Origin: Gloeobacterales cyanobacterium ES-bin-313
GTDB lineage: Bacteria; Cyanobacteriota; Cyanobacteriia; Gloeobacterales; Gloeobacteraceae
Assembly: GCA_014379585.1 (NCBI GenBank)
Contig: JACMLN010000047.1
Span: forward strand, 1 to 34,630
Length of the DNA stretch: 34,630 bases
Direction: 5' to 3'
Part shown: piece by piece, positions 34,563 to 34,630 of the stretch
Layout of the letters: the number at the start of each line of letters is the position of its first letter
Numbering within the stretch: the first letter of the stretch is position 1
Position numbers and translations under genes: made by a program
Notes under the pieces: generated by a model
Seen by the model: only the letters and a program-made list of their open reading frames with translations
What the model was told of the DNA's origin: nothing
Database searches by the model: none

Positions 34563-34630
34563 CTATTTGCCTTCTCGCACGTCCGCAGAAAACTGTTCGA
34601 CCGCTTGGGCAATGGCAGAGCGCAAGTCGA
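34563..34630 (-). CDS. C-terminal end of an unidentified gene (runs off right edge)
   Basis: The reverse strand ends with a frame coding DLRSAIAQAVEQFSADVREGK then TAG at 34565-34563. The helical text ending in ADVREGK resembles the last helix of ketopantoate hydroxymethyltransferase (PanB), but the fragment is too short for a firm call. Confidence 0.45.
   Translation of the reverse strand, partial: DLRSAIAQAVEQFSADVREGK

Overview
The window is chromosomal DNA from a cyanobacterium. It carries psbK (photosystem II), psaF with a small membrane-protein gene behind it (photosystem I), a phycobilisome rod linker, a cyAbrB-type regulator and a CIRCE-controlled groESL operon. The psaJ position downstream of psaF is occupied by a 36-residue protein unlike ordinary PsaJ. 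Together with the moderate G+C and compact operons, this would fit an early-branching, Gloeobacter-like lineage, but that placement is an inference and not a demonstration.

Layout. 1-1350: start of a FabH-like gene running off the left edge, the decayed C-terminus of an alpha-2-macroglobulin gene, a partial copy of a dispersed repeat and a small secreted protein. 1465-6866: a DUF1501/DUF1800 pair, divergent from a secreted glycoside-hydrolase-like protein. 6951-11691: an unknown protein, a toxin-antitoxin pair with an odd translation start, a diadenylate-cyclase-domain protein, a tandem-duplicated CobO-like P-loop protein and a DUF362 protein. 11683-15521: a pseudopilin with a secreted partner, ispE, pdxJ and a small unknown protein. 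15691-17305: phycobilisome linker, cyAbrB and psbK. 17353-21758: membrane protein, secreted protein, LivF-like ATPase, then groEL-groES with promoter and CIRCE. 21799-26163: repeat copy 2, chromate transporter, ALDH7 dehydrogenase and a TolC-like channel. 26223-28609: an IS200/IS605-like end abutting a truncated histidine kinase, two small proteins, a response regulator, and psaF plus the small gene with terminator and a promoter palindrome. 28679-34630: a double-ACT protein with a reductase-like partner, repeat copy 3, lptA-lptB, a Nudix hydrolase, an RppA/RppB-like two-component system, a small membrane protein and the tail of one more gene.

The most unusual feature is a family of about 190-nt dispersed repeats, with two full copies and one 3'-only copy. 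The two full copies share two GC-rich hairpins. Four base pairs of the first hairpin differ between the copies by paired changes, so the folded structure itself appears to be maintained. The hairpin block lies between direct repeats and is absent from copy 1, so the element looks composite. No CRISPR array, tRNA or rRNA was seen.
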